Positions 35,230-45,530 are shown, counted from the stretch's first letter. The stretch: 64,000 nucleotides of DNA from Spirochaetota bacterium (GCA_026398595.1 JAPLSO010000058.1:1-64000), one strand, 5' to 3'. The notes: generated from the sequence alone by a model not told the origin. Translations and numbers: made by a program.

Positions 35230-36102
35230 CGGGCATCCCCCGGTTTTCCGAACTTGATCCTTGGGTCGATCCAGGCGTAGAGCACGTCGGCGATGATGTT
35301 GCCGATTATGACAAGGAAGGTCGTCAGCACGACCGATCCTTGCAAAAGGGGCATATCGCGGCTCTGGATGGCGTTGACCGCTACCCTCCCTATGCCCGGG
35401 ATGCCGAAGATGCTTTCGGTGATCACCGCTCCCGATAAAAGGCCGGCCACCTGGAGGGCCATAACCGTGACGACGGGAAGCATTGAGTTCTTGAGCGCGT
35501 GGTTGAGAACGACTTTGATTTCCCTTAAGCCCTTGGCCCTCGCCGTACGGATGTAGTCGTTACGCATAACCTCGAGAAGGCTCGATCGCGTGAGCCGGGC
35601 TATGGTCCCCGCCGAGCTCCAGCCTAACACGATGGCCGGCATGACGAGGTACTCGGGCCCCTTGAATCCGGACACGGGTAAAATGCCCAGCTTGAGGGAG
35701 AAGATGTATTGGAAGATGAGGCCCGTCCAGAAGACAGGCATGGAGACGCCCATGACCGAGAATCCCATGAAGAAAATATCGAGGAAGGAATACCGTTTGA
35801 CGGCCGAGAGGATTCCTGCCGGTATGCCAATCAGCCAGGACACGAGCGCAGCAGCCGCGGCGGTTGAGCTTGTACGAAACGCCGAAATCCCCGTGGAGAG
35901 CGTTCCATAGGAAGCGGAAGAAACGGACCATTACGGGGTCGTCGAGATGCATCTGTACCCGGACGCGGGCCACGACGTCAGGGCTGATGTGCTCCTTCAT
36001 CATGAGGACGACAGGGTCGCCTGGCACGACGTTGAGAAGGAAGAATGTGATGAACACCATGCCGAACAGTATAGGTATGGCGAGCAGCAATTTCTTTACC
36101 AT
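35226..36102 (-). pseudogene. dppB: Oligo/dipeptide ABC permease (DppB/OppB type), internally damaged
   Basis: The start at 36102 gives a normal DppB N-terminus (FLLNVVPGDPVVLMM; FRFLWNALHGDFGVSYKLN). After SYKLN (about 35870) the frame is wrong. The proper sequence resumes one frame over as TAAAALVSWLIGIPAGILSA and runs to 35226 with the EAA loop MRNDYIRTARAKGL. About 19-20 residues normally present between these points are missing, so this is a deletion of roughly 60 bases that is not a multiple of three, not a one-base slip. Without repair the importer would lack one permease subunit. Misassembly is an alternative. Confidence 0.75.
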
Positions 36103-36142
36103 GTAGCGTTTCAGGATCGGCCTCCGGGCCTCGGCGGCGCAA

Positions 36143-36187
36143 CTGCGGGCGCCTGCCTCTCCGAACCGGAGAGACAGGCGCCCGCAG
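36143..36187 (-). terminator. Strong intercistronic hairpin after the dipeptide-binding gene
   Basis: CTGCGGGCGCCTG (36143-36155) pairs with CAGGCGCCCGCAG (36175-36187). After one mismatch, CTCTCCG/CGGAGAG extends the stem around a three-base loop. No T-run follows on the minus strand, so it looks like a transcript-stabilising or partial-termination element between the binding-protein and permease genes. Confidence 0.7.
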
Positions 36188-36202
36188 AGCTTTAAATACA
36201 GA

Positions 36203-37792
36203 CTATTTGGAGATCGTTATACCATTGTAGGGCATGTTACTCCAGCCGTTCCAGGAGACCTTGAAATTCTTGACCTTGGGCTGCACGACGAAGAGGTGGT
36301 CGAGGGAGAAGAGAGGGATCCACGCGGCGTCGTTCTGCACAATAGTCTTCTCGAGATCCTGGTATGACTTCATGCGCTTCGTCTGGTCGACCATGACACG
36401 CGCTTCCTCGATCTTGTCGAAGGCGGCCGCGTTCTTGTAGTTGTAGGACCGGGCGCCCGTATTCTTCTCGGAGAAGAAGGTGTAGATGAAGTTGTCAGGA
36501 TCGTTGAAGTCCGCCGACCAATCGGACTCGTACATGGGGAGTTTGCCTTCCTTACGCGTGGCGAAATAGGTGGCGGAGTCGAGCTGCGTGATCTTCACGC
36601 GGATGCCGACCTGACCGAGCATGGACTGCACTGCCTCGTTGATCTTGAGGGTCGAGGGGCTGTCCGTGACCTGGGCAATCTCCATGTCGAAGCCATTGGG
36701 GTATCCCGCCTTTGCGAGGAGCTCCTTGGCCTGTTTTTGATCGTAGGGAATGGTTGCCAGCTCGGGATTATGGCCGAGGAGGCCGTTCGGGAAGATGCCG
36801 TTTTCGAGGCTGCCCTTGCCGTTGAAGAGCTTGTCGAGGAGGGTCCTGCGGTCGATCGCGAGCTGGAGAGCCTTACGGACGCGGACATCACCGAAAGGTT
36901 GGATGTTCTCGTTTATGGCGTAGTAATAGACGCCTACGCGGGGGCCTGACACGATCTGGCCCTTCCACTTGTCGCTTTCGAGGAAATAGGAGACCTGGGA
37001 GCGGGCGTTGTCGAGGTCGAAGACATCGAGTTTCCCCGTCTCGAAAAGCATGCGCTGGGTGTTGGCGTCGGGCACAACCTGCATCACTATCCCGTCGAGG
37101 GAGGGCTTGCCCCTGAAATAGTCGGGGAAAGCTTCAAGGGTGCAGGAATCGTTCACTACCCATTCGGTCAGCCTGAAAGGGCCCGTTCCGATCGTCTTGG
37201 CGGGATCGAGGCCAAACTGGTCCTTGGCCGCCGCCGTGGCCTTACGGTTGTAGATGGAACCGGCAGGCGTCGCGAGATTGGCGATGAAGGGCGCATAGGG
37301 CTTGGTTAGCGCGATCTGGATTGTATAGTCGTCGACAACTTTCATGCCGCTTACGCTCGAGGCTTTTCCGGAAAGCCTGTCGCCGGCGCCTGCTATCATG
37401 TCGAGGAAATCGGTGTTGAGGGCCTTGGTAGCGGGATCGAGCATCCTGTCGAAGGTGTAGAGGACATCGTCGGCCTTGAAGGTTTCGCCGTTGTGGAATT
37501 TGACGCCCTTACGGAGCGTGAAAGTGTAGACGAGGCCATTCGCGGAGACATCCCACTTTTCGGCGAGACCAGGTATGATCTTCGACTCGCCGGGTTTGAC
37601 CGTCACCGCCTCCACGAGCCTGTCGTAAATGTTCAGCGGAATTCCATACATGTCGGTGGTCTTTTGTACGTCGGCCGTACCAGGGTCGGTGGTCTGCGCG
37701 ATGATAAGGAATTCCTTCCCCGCGCAGAAACCAGCCACAATGGTCAATGTCAGAAAGATACTAGCGATGATAACCATCTTTCGCATTTTCAT
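36203..37792 (-). CDS. Oligo/dipeptide ABC substrate-binding protein (SBP_bac_5)
   Basis: The 529-residue precursor has a signal peptide (MVIIASIFLTLTIVAGFC). A cysteine at the junction (FCAGKE) could be a lipoprotein site, though the lipobox is weak. The mature protein has the family-5 motifs LAEKWDVSANGLVYTFTLRKGVKFHNGETFKADDV and TGPFRLTEW. It is the first gene of the dipeptide importer operon and is followed by a strong hairpin. Specificity for dipeptides is inferred from the M55 peptidase at the operon end. Confidence 0.88.
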   Translation of the reverse strand: MKMRKMVIIASIFLTLTIVAGFCAGKEFLIIAQTTDPGTADVQKTTDMYGIPLNIYDRLVEAVTVKPGESKIIPGLAEKWDVSANGLVYTFTLRKGVKFHNGETFKADDVLYTFDRMLDPATKALNTDFLDMIAGAGDRLSGKASSVSGMKVVDDYTIQIALTKPYAPFIANLATPAGSIYNRKATAAAKDQFGLDPAKTIGTGPFRLTEWVVNDSCTLEAFPDYFRGKPSLDGIVMQVVPDANTQRMLFETGKLDVFDLDNARSQVSYFLESDKWKGQIVSGPRVGVYYYAINENIQPFGDVRVRKALQLAIDRRTLLDKLFNGKGSLENGIFPNGLLGHNPELATIPYDQKQAKELLAKAGYPNGFDMEIAQVTDSPSTLKINEAVQSMLGQVGIRVKITQLDSATYFATRKEGKLPMYESDWSADFNDPDNFIYTFFSEKNTGARSYNYKNAAAFDKIEEARVMVDQTKRMKSYQDLEKTIVQNDAAWIPLFSLDHLFVVQPKVKNFKVSWNGWSNMPYNGITISK

Positions 37793-38002
37793 CCGTCCTC
37801 CTCTGGTGCATGTCTTGCACGATATTCGTGTAATCTATCATCGGGGCTGGCATTGTCAATACAACCATCCGCGTTTTATGCATACCTGGTGAATTCTATC
37901 CAATAAATATGCAGAAATCCCGGGAGATAGTCCCATCGGCAATCGTCCAGGCTTGGAGCCGATACCTGAATGACCCTATAGTGACGCTTGGAGGATCCAA
38001 CC

Positions 38003-39043
38003 GTGAAAGCCGCCTTTTTCACCCAGTTCCGCGCCCCGATCGAAATAGCCGAAGTCCCTGACCCTAAGGTTCCCGAGGACGGAGTCGTCCTCAAGGTGGA
38101 CGCGACAGGCATCTGCCGCAGCGACTGGCACGGCTGGCAGGGTCACGATACGGACATCCAGCTGCCTCACGTGCCCGGGCACGAACTGGCGGGAACGATA
38201 GTCGAACTGGGCAATAAAATCCGGAATTTCAAGATAGGCGAACGGGTCACCATGCCCTTCGTGGCAGGCTGCGGCTACTGCGGCCCCTGCCTTTCAGGCA
38301 ACCAGCAGGTCTGCGACCACCAGTTCCAGCCAGGATTCACCCACTGGGGCTCCTTTGCCGAATACGTTGCCATCCACTATGCCGATATGAATCTCGTCCG
38401 GCTTCCAGAAGATATGGATTCCGTCTCCGCGGCAAGCCTGGGTTGCCGTTTCGCTACGGCCTTCAGGGCGTTGGAGGCACAGGCCAAGCTGCGGGCGGGG
38501 GAATGGGTCGCGATCCATGGCTGCGGGGGCGTGGGCCTTTCGGCGGTTATGATTGCCAAGGCGATGGGAGCGCGGATCGTCGCGGTGGACATCCAGAAGG
38601 ACAAACTCGAAATGGCGAAGCGTTTCGGGGCCGACGCGGCGATCGACTCACGTTCTGTCCCCGGTGTCGCCGCCGCGATACGTGAGATCACCGGAGGCGG
38701 AGCTCAAGTATCCATGGACGCCCTGGGCTCGAGGCAGACCTGCTTCGACTCCGTCGCCTGCCTAGCCAAGCGGGGGCGTCACGTGCAGGTGGGGCTCATG
38801 CTGGGCGACCAGAGCCATCCGGAGATCCCGATGGACCTCGTCGTGGCGCGCGAACTGGAGATCTACGGGAGCCACGGCATCCAGGCTCATCGCTACGGCG
38901 TTCTCCTCGGCCTGGTCGCCTCCGGCAGGCTCCATCCCGAACTCCTCGTCACCGACCGCTACGACCTGGCCCTGGGGGTGGACTTTCTGCAGCGGATGAA
39001 TGAATTCGCGGGTACGGGGATCAGAGTGATAGACAGGATTTGA
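38003..39043 (+). CDS. Zinc-dependent alcohol dehydrogenase
   Basis: The 346-residue medium-chain dehydrogenase has catalytic zinc ligands in ICRSDWHGW and PGHELAGTI, a structural zinc lobe GCGYCGPCLSGNQQVC and a Rossmann motif HGCGGVGLSAVMIAKAMGA. GGAGG at 37990-37994 supports a GTG start at 38003; a TTG further upstream overlaps the ribosome site. It is divergent from the dipeptide operon (210 bases between starts) and convergent with the HD-GYP gene. It may interconvert acetaldehyde or another aldehyde and its alcohol, but nothing in context fixes the substrate. Confidence 0.85.
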   Translation: MKAAFFTQFRAPIEIAEVPDPKVPEDGVVLKVDATGICRSDWHGWQGHDTDIQLPHVPGHELAGTIVELGNKIRNFKIGERVTMPFVAGCGYCGPCLSGNQQVCDHQFQPGFTHWGSFAEYVAIHYADMNLVRLPEDMDSVSAASLGCRFATAFRALEAQAKLRAGEWVAIHGCGGVGLSAVMIAKAMGARIVAVDIQKDKLEMAKRFGADAAIDSRSVPGVAAAIREITGGGAQVSMDALGSRQTCFDSVACLAKRGRHVQVGLMLGDQSHPEIPMDLVVARELEIYGSHGIQAHRYGVLLGLVASGRLHPELLVTDRYDLALGVDFLQRMNEFAGTGIRVIDRI

Positions 39044-39092
39044 CCATCTGGCGGAGGCGCTGGCCTTCCGGGCAGACCATGGCGCCCCGCCT

Positions 39093-40088
39093 TCAGGCTC
39101 CCTTGTACATCTCCAGAAAGACCTGTACCAGCTCCGGGTCGAAGTACCTGCCCGACTCGCCCTGTATGTAGGCTAAACCGTCTTCTTCAGGCAGAGCTTT
39201 TCTATAGGGCCGGTCCGAGCGTAGGGCGTTCCACACGTCAACAATGATGAAGAGTCTGGCGTACAGCGGTATTTCGAGGCCCTTGAGGCCCCGCGGATAG
39301 CCGGTCCCGTCCCATTTCTCGTGATGGCAATACGGCACCTTAAGGGCTTCGTTGAGAAAAGCGATATGCGAGAGCCATTTATAGGCATACTCGGGATGCC
39401 TGCGCATGATCACCCATTCCTCGTCGGTGAGCTTGCCTGGCTTTAGGAGGATGGCGTCGGGTACACCCAACTTCCCCACGTCGTAGAGGAGAGCGCCCAT
39501 GCGTAGGTCCTCGAGTTCTTTTTCGCCCGTGACGCCGGCTGCCTTTGCGAACGCGATGCTCTTTTCCATGACGCGCCGCATGTGCCCCTCGGTCTCCTTG
39601 TCGCGCAGGTCGAGGGCGTCGGCCCAGCCTTCGAGGGTGTCATGGTACGAGATGAGCAGCTCCTTGTGGAGCCGCTCGAGCGTCTTGCGCTGTTCGACGA
39701 GGTGGCGATAGCGGTTGAGACGAATGATGGTCTGGACGCGGGCGATAAGTGCGAGTCCGTCGAAGGACTTCGTCAGGAAATCGTCGGCCCCCTCGAGCAG
39801 GCCCTTCAGGCAGGAGTCCCGGTCGTCGAGCGCCGTGATCATGATGACCGGAATCTCGGTGAGACCCGGGTTCTCCCTGATGCGGCGGCAGACTTCATAG
39901 CCATCCATGCCGGGCATCATCAGGTCGAGGAGGACAAGGTCGGGGCGGTTCGCTTCAGCCAGTTCGAGGCCTTTCTCGCCGTCCTCGGCGAAGATGAGGC
40001 GAACGTCTATCGAGGCCAGAAGGCTCTCCAGGGTCAGGCGGATTATTGGCTCGTCGTCAACGATGAGAACCGTGGGTTGTGGTTCCAT
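39093..40088 (-). CDS. Response regulator with variant HD-GYP domain
   Basis: The 331-residue protein starts at ATG 40088, preceded by GGAGGAG; an ATG at 40106 overlapping the kinase stop lacks support. The REC domain (residues about 5-120) has D in LLDLMMPGMDG. The HD-GYP domain (about 155-325) keeps HMRRV, RRHPEY, CHHEKWDGTGYP and the GYP loop. The HD dyad itself reads YDVGK in place of HDVGK, and DVYDAL is DVWNAL. HD-GYP proteins degrade cyclic di-GMP; loss of the HD histidine could reduce or abolish this, leaving a binding role. It is the probable output of the neighbouring hybrid kinase. Confidence 0.85.
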   Translation of the reverse strand: MEPQPTVLIVDDEPIIRLTLESLLASIDVRLIFAEDGEKGLELAEANRPDLVLLDLMMPGMDGYEVCRRIRENPGLTEIPVIMITALDDRDSCLKGLLEGADDFLTKSFDGLALIARVQTIIRLNRYRHLVEQRKTLERLHKELLISYHDTLEGWADALDLRDKETEGHMRRVMEKSIAFAKAAGVTGEKELEDLRMGALLYDVGKLGVPDAILLKPGKLTDEEWVIMRRHPEYAYKWLSHIAFLNEALKVPYCHHEKWDGTGYPRGLKGLEIPLYARLFIIVDVWNALRSDRPYRKALPEEDGLAYIQGESGRYFDPELVQVFLEMYKGA

Positions 40089-40102
40089 GGCGTACTCCTC
40101 CG

Positions 40103-42385
40103 TCATGTTCGTCTTCCGCTCAGGAAATCCTGCATGAGTTCGTCCAGTTGCGTGAGAACGAAAGGTTTCGAGATATATTCATTCGCGCCTGCCTCCAGGC
40201 ATTTCTCTTTGTCGCCACTCATGACGAGGACAGTCATGGCGATGATAGGCACCGTAGCGAAGGCTTGGGAGCCCAGGGTACGCAGGCGGTGCATGGTTTC
40301 TATGCCATCCATCCCCGGCATCTGGATGTCGACGATGACGATATCGGGATGGATACTGGGGGCGATGGATAGTAACTCGATGCCGCTCCTCACCGGGACC
40401 ACGTCGTATCCCCTGGTCTTCAGGAAACTCGAAACTGTCTCCAGGATGAGTCCGTCGTCGTCGGCCATGAGGACAATGGGCGAGACCTTGTGTTCTTCCT
40501 CGAAAACCAGAATGGGCGAGGACCGCGAGGCAAAGACTGCCGCCTTCTCGAGTTCGGCCTGAAGTTCCTCGAAGGAGAATGGCTTGAGGAGATAACCGAG
40601 GGCCCCGCGCTTAATCGCCTCGCCCCTGAGCTCTTCCACCGATACGATGATGACAGGAATATCCTTCGTGCGCTTGTCGGCTTTTAGCTTCGACAGCATA
40701 TCCATGCCCGACCCGTCGGGGAGGTTGAGATCGAGGAGTATAGCGCTGGGCCTTAGGGAAGCGGCCTTCTCCACGGCCCCTTCCAAGATGGGAAGATGGA
40801 TCGTCGTTATCCCGAACTCCTCGAGGTACCTGGTCAGGCGTTCGGCGTCGATCGGATTGTCCTCGATGACCAGCGCGTTTTTTATAACGTTGATGTTCCC
40901 CTTGTTTTTATCGTCGCCAAGTTCTGTGTTCGCGGTCGACCAGGGCAGGACGATAGTAAAACGGCTGCCCTGCACGAAGACGCTTTCGACCCTGATGCTG
41001 CCTCCATGGAGCTCCGCTATGCGCTGTACAAGGGAGAGGCCCAGGCCTGTACCCGAATACTGCCGCGACAGGCTGCTATCCAGTTGGACGAAGGGCTTGA
41101 AGAGTCTGCCCTGGTCCTCCTGCTTGATACCGGTTCCCTTGTCCCACATGCAGAAATACACCGTCCCCTCTTCTGCTCTGGCCTTCACCTCGAGGCCCAG
41201 GCTGCCTCCCTCGGGCGTAAACTTAATGGCGTTGCCCAGGAGGTTGACGATCATCTGCTTGAGTCTTCGGGGGTCAGCTCTGACAATGATAGAGGCCGGG
41301 TCGATGCTGAACCCAATATTTTGGCTTCTCAGATGAGCCATACCCTTGACCAGTTGGAGGCTGGCCTGACAGATTTCGCCGGCCTCGCAGAGCTCGAACT
41401 GCATGTCAAGCTTACCATCCTCGATCTTCGAAAGGTCGAGGATGTCGTTGATGAGATCGAGGAGATGGTGCCCGCTCGACTCGATATTCTTGAGGGCCTT
41501 CGCCTGTTTTTCGTTCAGGACGCCAAACGTCTCGAGCTGCATAGCTTCCGCCAGGCCCAGTATCCCCGTCAGCGGCATACGCAGCTCGTGGCTCATGCTC
41601 GCCAGGAACTCGTCCTTCAGCCGCGAAGCCTTTTCCAGCGCCGCGTTGGCCGCGCTCAACTCGTCCTTGCTTTCGCGCAGACGTTCCTCGGCCCGCTTCC
41701 GCGCCGTGATGTCGCGAACGACGCTCTGGACGAGAATGATCTTCCCCTCTGCGTCGCGCACGGCCGACAGGTTGACCTCGGTCTTCGTCTCCCTTCCACT
41801 CTTTGCCAGGAAGACATGCTCGTAAGGCGGGATGACTTCGCCGCTGATGATGGCCTTGATCCGTTTCTCCCGATCGTCTTGCTGGGATTCCGGAGTCAAG
41901 GCTTCGAGTTGGACGATATTCATGGTCTTGTATTCCTCTTCGGTGTATTCGATCATGGCCATAGCCTTATGGTTGCCCCGCAGCCCCTTTCCCTTGGGCG
42001 ATATGAGGAAGATGCCATCGTTGGAATTCTCGAAGAGGCCTCGGTCAAGGGCCTCGCGCTCGCGAAGTTCGCCGGTCCGTTCCTCCACGCGTCGTTCGAG
42101 TTCGCGATTGAGCTCCTCGATAGCGGCCTGGATCTTCTTGAGTTCCGTGATGTCGGAGCAAACGCCCGTGCGTTGGACGACCTCGCCCTTGGCGTTGAGT
42201 ATGGGGAAACTACGGTCCCAGATCTGGCGGATCGTGCCGTCGGCGCTGAGTATTCTGTATTCGATGTCCGAGGATTCGTTGTATAATATCCGTTTCTGGG
42301 CAGCTACCAGGATCGGCCTATCCTCAGGCAGAACGCTGGCTAGTAATTCTCCTAGATCCTTGTAAAGACTGTCCCTGTTCTCCAC
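40103..42385 (-). CDS. PAS-containing hybrid histidine kinase, C-terminal part of a larger locus
   Basis: This 760-residue open segment begins with GTG directly after an in-frame TGA (42388-42386). It has a partial PAS (ending TGVCSDITELKK), a full PAS (LFENSNDGIFLISPKG), HisKA with SMSHELRMPLTGILGL, HATPase (NLLGNAIKFTPEGG; GTGLGLSLV) and two REC domains (LLDLNLPDGSG; IVDIQMPGMDG). Autophosphorylation on the HisKA histidine and relay to the receivers and the HD-GYP protein is the expected role. The upstream reading frame is continuous apart from the TGA, so this is probably the end of one gene reaching back to 46391. It overlaps the start region of the HD-GYP gene. Confidence 0.8.
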   Translation of the reverse strand: MENRDSLYKDLGELLASVLPEDRPILVAAQKRILYNESSDIEYRILSADGTIRQIWDRSFPILNAKGEVVQRTGVCSDITELKKIQAAIEELNRELERRVEERTGELREREALDRGLFENSNDGIFLISPKGKGLRGNHKAMAMIEYTEEEYKTMNIVQLEALTPESQQDDREKRIKAIISGEVIPPYEHVFLAKSGRETKTEVNLSAVRDAEGKIILVQSVVRDITARKRAEERLRESKDELSAANAALEKASRLKDEFLASMSHELRMPLTGILGLAEAMQLETFGVLNEKQAKALKNIESSGHHLLDLINDILDLSKIEDGKLDMQFELCEAGEICQASLQLVKGMAHLRSQNIGFSIDPASIIVRADPRRLKQMIVNLLGNAIKFTPEGGSLGLEVKARAEEGTVYFCMWDKGTGIKQEDQGRLFKPFVQLDSSLSRQYSGTGLGLSLVQRIAELHGGSIRVESVFVQGSRFTIVLPWSTANTELGDDKNKGNINVIKNALVIEDNPIDAERLTRYLEEFGITTIHLPILEGAVEKAASLRPSAILLDLNLPDGSGMDMLSKLKADKRTKDIPVIIVSVEELRGEAIKRGALGYLLKPFSFEELQAELEKAAVFASRSSPILVFEEEHKVSPIVLMADDDGLILETVSSFLKTRGYDVVPVRSGIELLSIAPSIHPDIVIVDIQMPGMDGIETMHRLRTLGSQAFATVPIIAMTVLVMSGDKEKCLEAGANEYISKPFVLTQLDELMQDFLSGRRT

Positions 42386-43813
42386 TCACAGCCCGAGGGT
42401 GCGGGCTAGGTTGTCGAGCAGCTCTTGTTCCTCCGGGATGGTTGAGATATTGTCTCGCGCGTAGAAGACCATTACCCGACCGCGGGCCTTACCGTCGATT
42501 TCGATTGACGAGAAGAGGCATTTCCCCTTCGTCTCTTCAGCGAAACTGGGGCCATAGGTTCTGCCGTCCAGTTCGATCCGCGGCACGGCAAGTTCAGGGA
42601 ACCGCATGGCTTTCCCGAGCTTTTCGGCCACGCTTTCGAAGAGGCTGGCCTCAGGCGCGACGTAGCCTTCTAGGATACGGCCCACTTGGGAAAGGCAGGT
42701 CAGTTCCTTCACCCGCTCACCGATTTCCAGTTCCATTTTACGGCGTTCCGTGATGTCTTGTACGGTTCCCATGGATCGGAGGGGTTTCCCCTCCCCGTCG
42801 TAAATAGTCTCGCAGCGCTCTTGGACATGTTTGAGTGTTCCATCCTCCGTCGTGATGCGGTGCATGATGTCCAAGGGGCCGTGATTCTCGATGGACGCTC
42901 TGTAGGCCCTATCCACCGCAGCCCTGTCCTCGGGGTGGATACGCTCAAGGAATGTTTCGTAGACGGAGCTGGGGCCCGCAGGGTCCAAGCCGAATATGCG
43001 GAAGGTTTCGTCTGAACATTTCATGATATTGGTCTGATGGTCATGTTCCCAACTGCCAATCTTCGATAGCTGCTGAGCATACTTGAGGCTTTTCTCGCTC
43101 TCGCTTACGAGCCGTTCGGCTTTCCTCACCTCGGTAATATCCTGCACCGTACCGGCCAGGAACTTCCGCATTCCACCATTCTCTTTTATGGCGTTGATGG
43201 TTGACAGGTATAGATGCTCGCCCGACAAGGCTGCGGATGAGCGGTATTCGACTGTCTCGCCGATTTCCGTAGCGGCGACCCTTTTATAGGCAGCGAGGAG
43301 TGCCTGTCGATCGTCGGGCTGGACAAAGCGGATGAATTCCGAAAACGCGGGTACTCCTTGGGCTGGATCTCGTCCGAAGAGGGCGAACATCTCCTTGGAC
43401 CAGGACAGGCCCTCCCCGCTTTGGGGATCGAGTTCCCAACTGCCAAGCCGGGCCATATACTGGGCGAGTTCCAGGTTTTCCCTGCTCTTTCGCACCAGCT
43501 CGTTCGCGTTCTTCCGCTCTGTCACGTCATGGAAATTAACGACGATCCCCCCGATATCCGGTTCTTCCAAACAGTTACGGAAGCTGCATTCTACCCAGAG
43601 GAACGACCCATCCCGGTGCATCATACGGAATTCGGCGTCGACCGTTTCGCCAAACTTGGCCCAAACCTTCCTGATGATAGCCGCTTCCATCGATCTATCG
43701 TCAGGATGAACCAGATGATTGATGGAATGTCCAAGATTCTCCTTTTCCTCAAGATCCAGGATTCGGCAGGCTTGAGGGCTCATGAACGTGAGCTTCCTTT
43801 CAGCGTCCAGCAC
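42386..43813 (-). pseudogene. PAS-PAS-PAS-GAF segment of the interrupted sensor kinase
   Basis: The frame contains three PAS domains (NSPDGIIVLDAERKLTF begins upstream at about 43840; LGSWELDPQSGEGLSW; IGSWEHDHQTNIMKC) and a GAF-like domain ending LLDNLARTLGL. It ends at TGA 42388-42386 with the next segment in the same frame. It is out of frame with the segment before it: the last codons of that frame (QRRNSLLN, stop at 43851) are followed one frame over by KPVEIENSPDGI. Separate genes would be odd because no ribosome site or membrane anchor appears here. Confidence 0.65.
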
Positions 43814-43850
43814 GATGATTCCGTCCGGGGAGTTTTCAATCTCTACAGGT

Positions 43851-45086
43851 TTAATTGAGGAGGGAGTTGCGTCTTTGGATCTTCCTGATGACCTCTTTAG
43901 CCTTTTTCCGCTCCGTGATGTCGCGCGATATCCCGATTATCTGCAGCTTTCCCGATTTGGACATGACGAAGGTGGTGGATATTTCGGTGGGGAAATACGA
44001 GCCGTCCTTCTTGATCTGCAGGAGTTCGTCGATCCAGGTGCAGCACTCTGGGTTCTTCGTGAACGCTTCGATGCGCCGGGGGAGTTCCTTCTCCACTAAT
44101 TCGAACTCCTCGGGAACAAGGGCTTCGGCGAGGGTCTGCTCCATCACTTCCTGTGGACGGAAGCCACGATACCGTTCGACCGAGGGACTGACGTAGGTAA
44201 AGCGTTTCGTCTCGAGATCGAGTACCCAGATGATGTCGCTCGTGTTATTGGCTATGAGGCGATACTCCGCCTCGCTCTTTTGCAGGGATTCCTCCATCGC
44301 CAATCGCTCGGTGAGATCTCTTCCCGTAGACACGAAGTTGGTGATGTTCCCATTCAGGTCGCGCAAAGGCGATACCGTCTCGGCCTCCGTGAAAAGCTCC
44401 CCGGTTTTCTTCCTGATGATGAAATCGTTCTGGTATAATTGGCCGCTGGTGATCGCTTTTTGCAGCCCTTCGGAAAAGCCGGCATCGTATCCGCCCGAAC
44501 TGAGGATGGTCGCGGACTGGCCGAGCAGTTCCGCCTTGGTATAGCCGGATAACTTTTCGAAGGTTGGATTGACGTACTCTATCTTACTGTCGACGCTGGT
44601 AATGACGACCGTGTCGCCCATCTGTTCAATGGCGCGTGAAAACTGATGCAGTACCCTGGTTTCCCTGAGTCGTTCGGTGATGTCGATAAGGGTTGCGTTC
44701 ATAATACCGTCGAAAAACTTGCCGGAGCAGAGAAGCGTGTGGCCGGCAGTCGGCTCCGCGACGAGGTCGATTTCGCAGCTGTCTATCTGGCCGACAGTCT
44801 TGACCTCGTTCACCACCAAGCTCGCCTGAGTCCTGTCCACTACCATCCGATCGATCCCCTCGGCAATGAAACGTTCGATGGAATCGAATCCGAACATATG
44901 GGCTGTGGCTCTGTTGGCATAGAAGATTTTACCCGACAGAGCCAGCCGCAATACACCAGTCAGGGCGTTATCCGAAAGAGCCCTGAACTCGGCCTCCGAG
45001 TGGCTGATGCGGGCTTCGGCCTTCTGTCTTCTGCCGAAGAAAGTTAAAAAGGTGCCGGTTGAGATCAAGCCGAGGAAAAGGCTTGC
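43851..45086 (-). pseudogene. Triple-PAS segment of the interrupted sensor kinase
   Basis: After the TAG at 45089-45087 the same frame reads ASLFLGLISTGTFLTFFGRR, the second transmembrane helix expected after a CHASE domain. Three PAS domains follow (GVLRLALSGKIFYANRAT; GDTVVITSVDSKIEYVNPTF; DIIWVLDLETKRFTYVSPSV), each closing with a D-x-T-E-R-type motif. The frame ends at TAA 43853-43851, where the reading frame shifts into the next PAS. It looks like the middle of one long kinase. Confidence 0.65.
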
Positions 45087-45530
45087 CTAGGCAAGCCAAC
45101 TGTTTTCCAGGCTCCGATAGTCAGGCCCCGGGCGGGAAATGACGAGCCAGGTCCGGTCGACCGCGACGATCGTCTCCGCCCTGAAGAGACCGCCCTGGAG
45201 GTCCATCGGCTCCAGGTCCTCGGGCCGGGGAGAGTCCTGCCTTCCCGAAAGCGACGGGAAGAAGGCGATGAACCGCTGAGCTGTCCTGCCCTTTCGGTCG
45301 AAGAAATTGATTTTGATGTCGTGCCGAGAAATGGTGTATTCGGCGTTCTGGACCCAGTTCCCGGCTTCGTACCATCCGACGACACATCCTGAGAACGCAG
45401 CCTGGCGTTCTTCTGTCGTCGCAGGCATCAAAGCTCCCTGGTAGACCGGGCTGAAGACCAGGATAGAAGCGCCCCTTGTTCCAGCTCCCGCGAACTGGAT
45501 CGGCGGCGTGGCGGCTATCATCCCCTTGTC
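45087..45530 (-). pseudogene. CHASE-domain segment of the interrupted sensor kinase
   Basis: Following TGA 45533-45531 the frame reads DKGMIAATPPIQFAGAGTRG, then ILVFSPVYQGALMP, the core of a CHASE extracellular sensing domain. CHASE domains normally have Ala-Arg-Asp at the site of the stop, which would fit CGA changed to TGA. The segment ends at TAG 45089-45087 just before a membrane helix. It has no start signal of its own. Confidence 0.6.
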
